A program made the position numbers and the translations under genes. The notes under the pieces are model-generated. The model worked only from the letters and a program-made list of their open reading frames with translations, ran no database searches and was not told where the DNA came from. A stretch of DNA of 64,000 bases. It comes from Antedon bifida. Lineage: Eukaryota > Echinodermata > Crinoidea > Comatulida > Antedonidae. The stretch is from contig OY727100.1 in NCBI GenBank assembly GCA_963402885.1, forward strand, positions 15,841,395-15,905,394, written 5' to 3'. Positions 62,700-64,000 of the stretch are shown here, piece by piece. Numbering within the stretch: position 1 is the stretch's first letter; every line of letters starts with the position of its first letter.

Positions 62700-64000
62700 C
62701 AATATTTACGGTATGCTATTTTAGAACATGCCCTCATCCTCTTTTCGAACCCCTCCCCTTTCTAGGAACACACTGCATACGTAACAACCTGTCACTAGAG
62801 ATAGAACCAGGGTCAGTAGCTCTTATCTCCATATCATTACCCGCTGATAATCGTTATATATCTAGTGGTCAGTATAATTGAATTGACCCTTTGAATTGGC
62901 ACATCATTGTCCGAAACACAATCCCGCTACCATGTGCATTGTTTGCAAGCAAACAAAAACATATCCTAGTTTTAGTACACAACAATAGAGGCTTGCCTGC
63001 TGATGTGATCAACATAAGGACAGTCATTGATCGCTGCATATCACTGTTGTAAGAAGAGAGTTGAATTTACTTTGAACACCAAATACATATTTCTTAGGAG
63101 TGGTAAGTTATTTTCATCTTAATTTACTTTTATTAAAAAGACTCACTTAGTGTTATTATTACTATCGAGTTTGAAAACATTCAATATATTCCGACATTTT
63201 TATATATGCATTTTGGTTTCTGGTTCCGCCTTTGCACCCCGTTGCTAAGGAGAGGGTCGCGATACCAATGCGGGAGGTACCAGACAGTGTTGTATGTTAT
63301 ATGGTGAGATATGTTAGTATTTGGAACATTACAGTAGTATAGAAAATACAATTACATAAAATCACTCCCTACAATAATATTTAGAATGTTATCACCTATC
63401 AAAGTCCCCGGACGCAATGCGTTCCCGGATAGTGCCATGGTATTATAATGTTACAAATATAATCGTGGTTCATTTTTATGGTACATACATAGTGCCAGTG
63501 TTTATTTCATCAGCTTAGTTGTATCTGCACTATAGAAATACCAGGACCATTCCGTCAATTCTAGTTATTATAGCACAAGCTTCCCAGCTTAAAGGGTTAT
63601 CCTCTGCTATACCATAAATGTATAAGTATTTAGTTTCTGTATGATTTTGTTAATTTCAAATTATAATGTAATGTGTATATTATAGATAGCAATACATATT
63701 ACAAACAAACAACAAACATGACTCTAATTTAGATTAGTAGGTCTAAATTAACAAAAACATGGACGAGTTAGTGCCAGTTGGAATGTTTTATGCTGTATAT
63801 GTTTGCTGTTCAATTCCGAAATAAAACTTGAATTAAGTTATTCGTTTACTTCTGGTTCTACAAGACCTACAATAGCTATACAAGTTTATGGTTGTTATCA
63901 AAGATTAATACAGTATAGTTTATGGATAGTTAATGGTTCTAATCGAGCAGTTCTAGGGTCAAGTGTTTGATTATATTCATTAAGTTTGCCCTTTTGATCA
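62700..64000. other. Right end of window, nothing recognised
   Basis: AT-rich single-copy-looking DNA. No exon with good splice sites and homology stands out on either strand. Confidence 0.4.

Noticed and set aside
63760-63826. Short ORF starting ATGGACGAGTTAGTGCC
   Set aside because: Only 21 codons, with no leader, domain or splice donor in phase.

Overview
The window is eukaryotic: AT-rich, intron-dense DNA with short exons, GT-AG introns, several SINE and MITE families and LINE remains. The gene set is metazoan (PDCD6/ALG-2, ANKS6, a Tie-like ectodomain). Minisatellite-ended foldback DNA and AGGCCTA-rich tracts make an echinoderm or close relative my best guess, but that is inference. All gene models were built by hand by joining exons at splice sites in phase; no transcript data were used.

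Layout. (1) 176-20420, minus strand: a receptor-like gene that runs off the left edge. It has a signal-peptide exon, a C-type lectin domain, a Thr/Pro mucin-like linker and an 18-nt microexon. Three tandem modules follow, each with two Ig-like or beta exons and Cys-rich EGF exons that resemble the Tie receptor ectodomain. Nearly all introns are phase 1, so the modules are interchangeable. The first and third modules are near-identical copies, introns included. (2) 22630-25829, minus: an unrecognised 353-aa coiled-coil protein with RPxS motifs. (3) 26345-37438: a repeat-rich block. It ends with an ~8 kb element bounded by perfect 28-bp terminal inverted repeats, which holds tandem arrays, a tRNA-derived SINE pair and an intact 980-aa LINE ORF. 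(4) 37512-42790, plus: PDCD6 (ALG-2), a penta-EF-hand calcium sensor. Intron 1 carries a foldback element with 16-bp minisatellite arms, and the gene has two alternative, equal-length last exons. (5) 46138-56646, minus: complete ANKS6 in 12 exons (816 aa), an ankyrin/SAM protein of the ciliary inversin compartment. (6) 57352-61037, plus: a 277-aa protein with a signal peptide, a C2H2 finger, a Cys-rich middle and a transmembrane segment; it is divergent from ANKS6, and its 3' UTR starts with a minisatellite carrying AATAAA in most units. (7) 61500-64000: no gene recognised; it includes a TAATAGTAACCC foldback array.

ANKS6 is a ciliary gene by family knowledge, and the coiled-coil protein may be ciliary from its RPxS motifs (weak inference). 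The CTLD/Tie-like gene is the most unusual locus: an adhesion or recognition ectodomain apparently growing by exon-module duplication.
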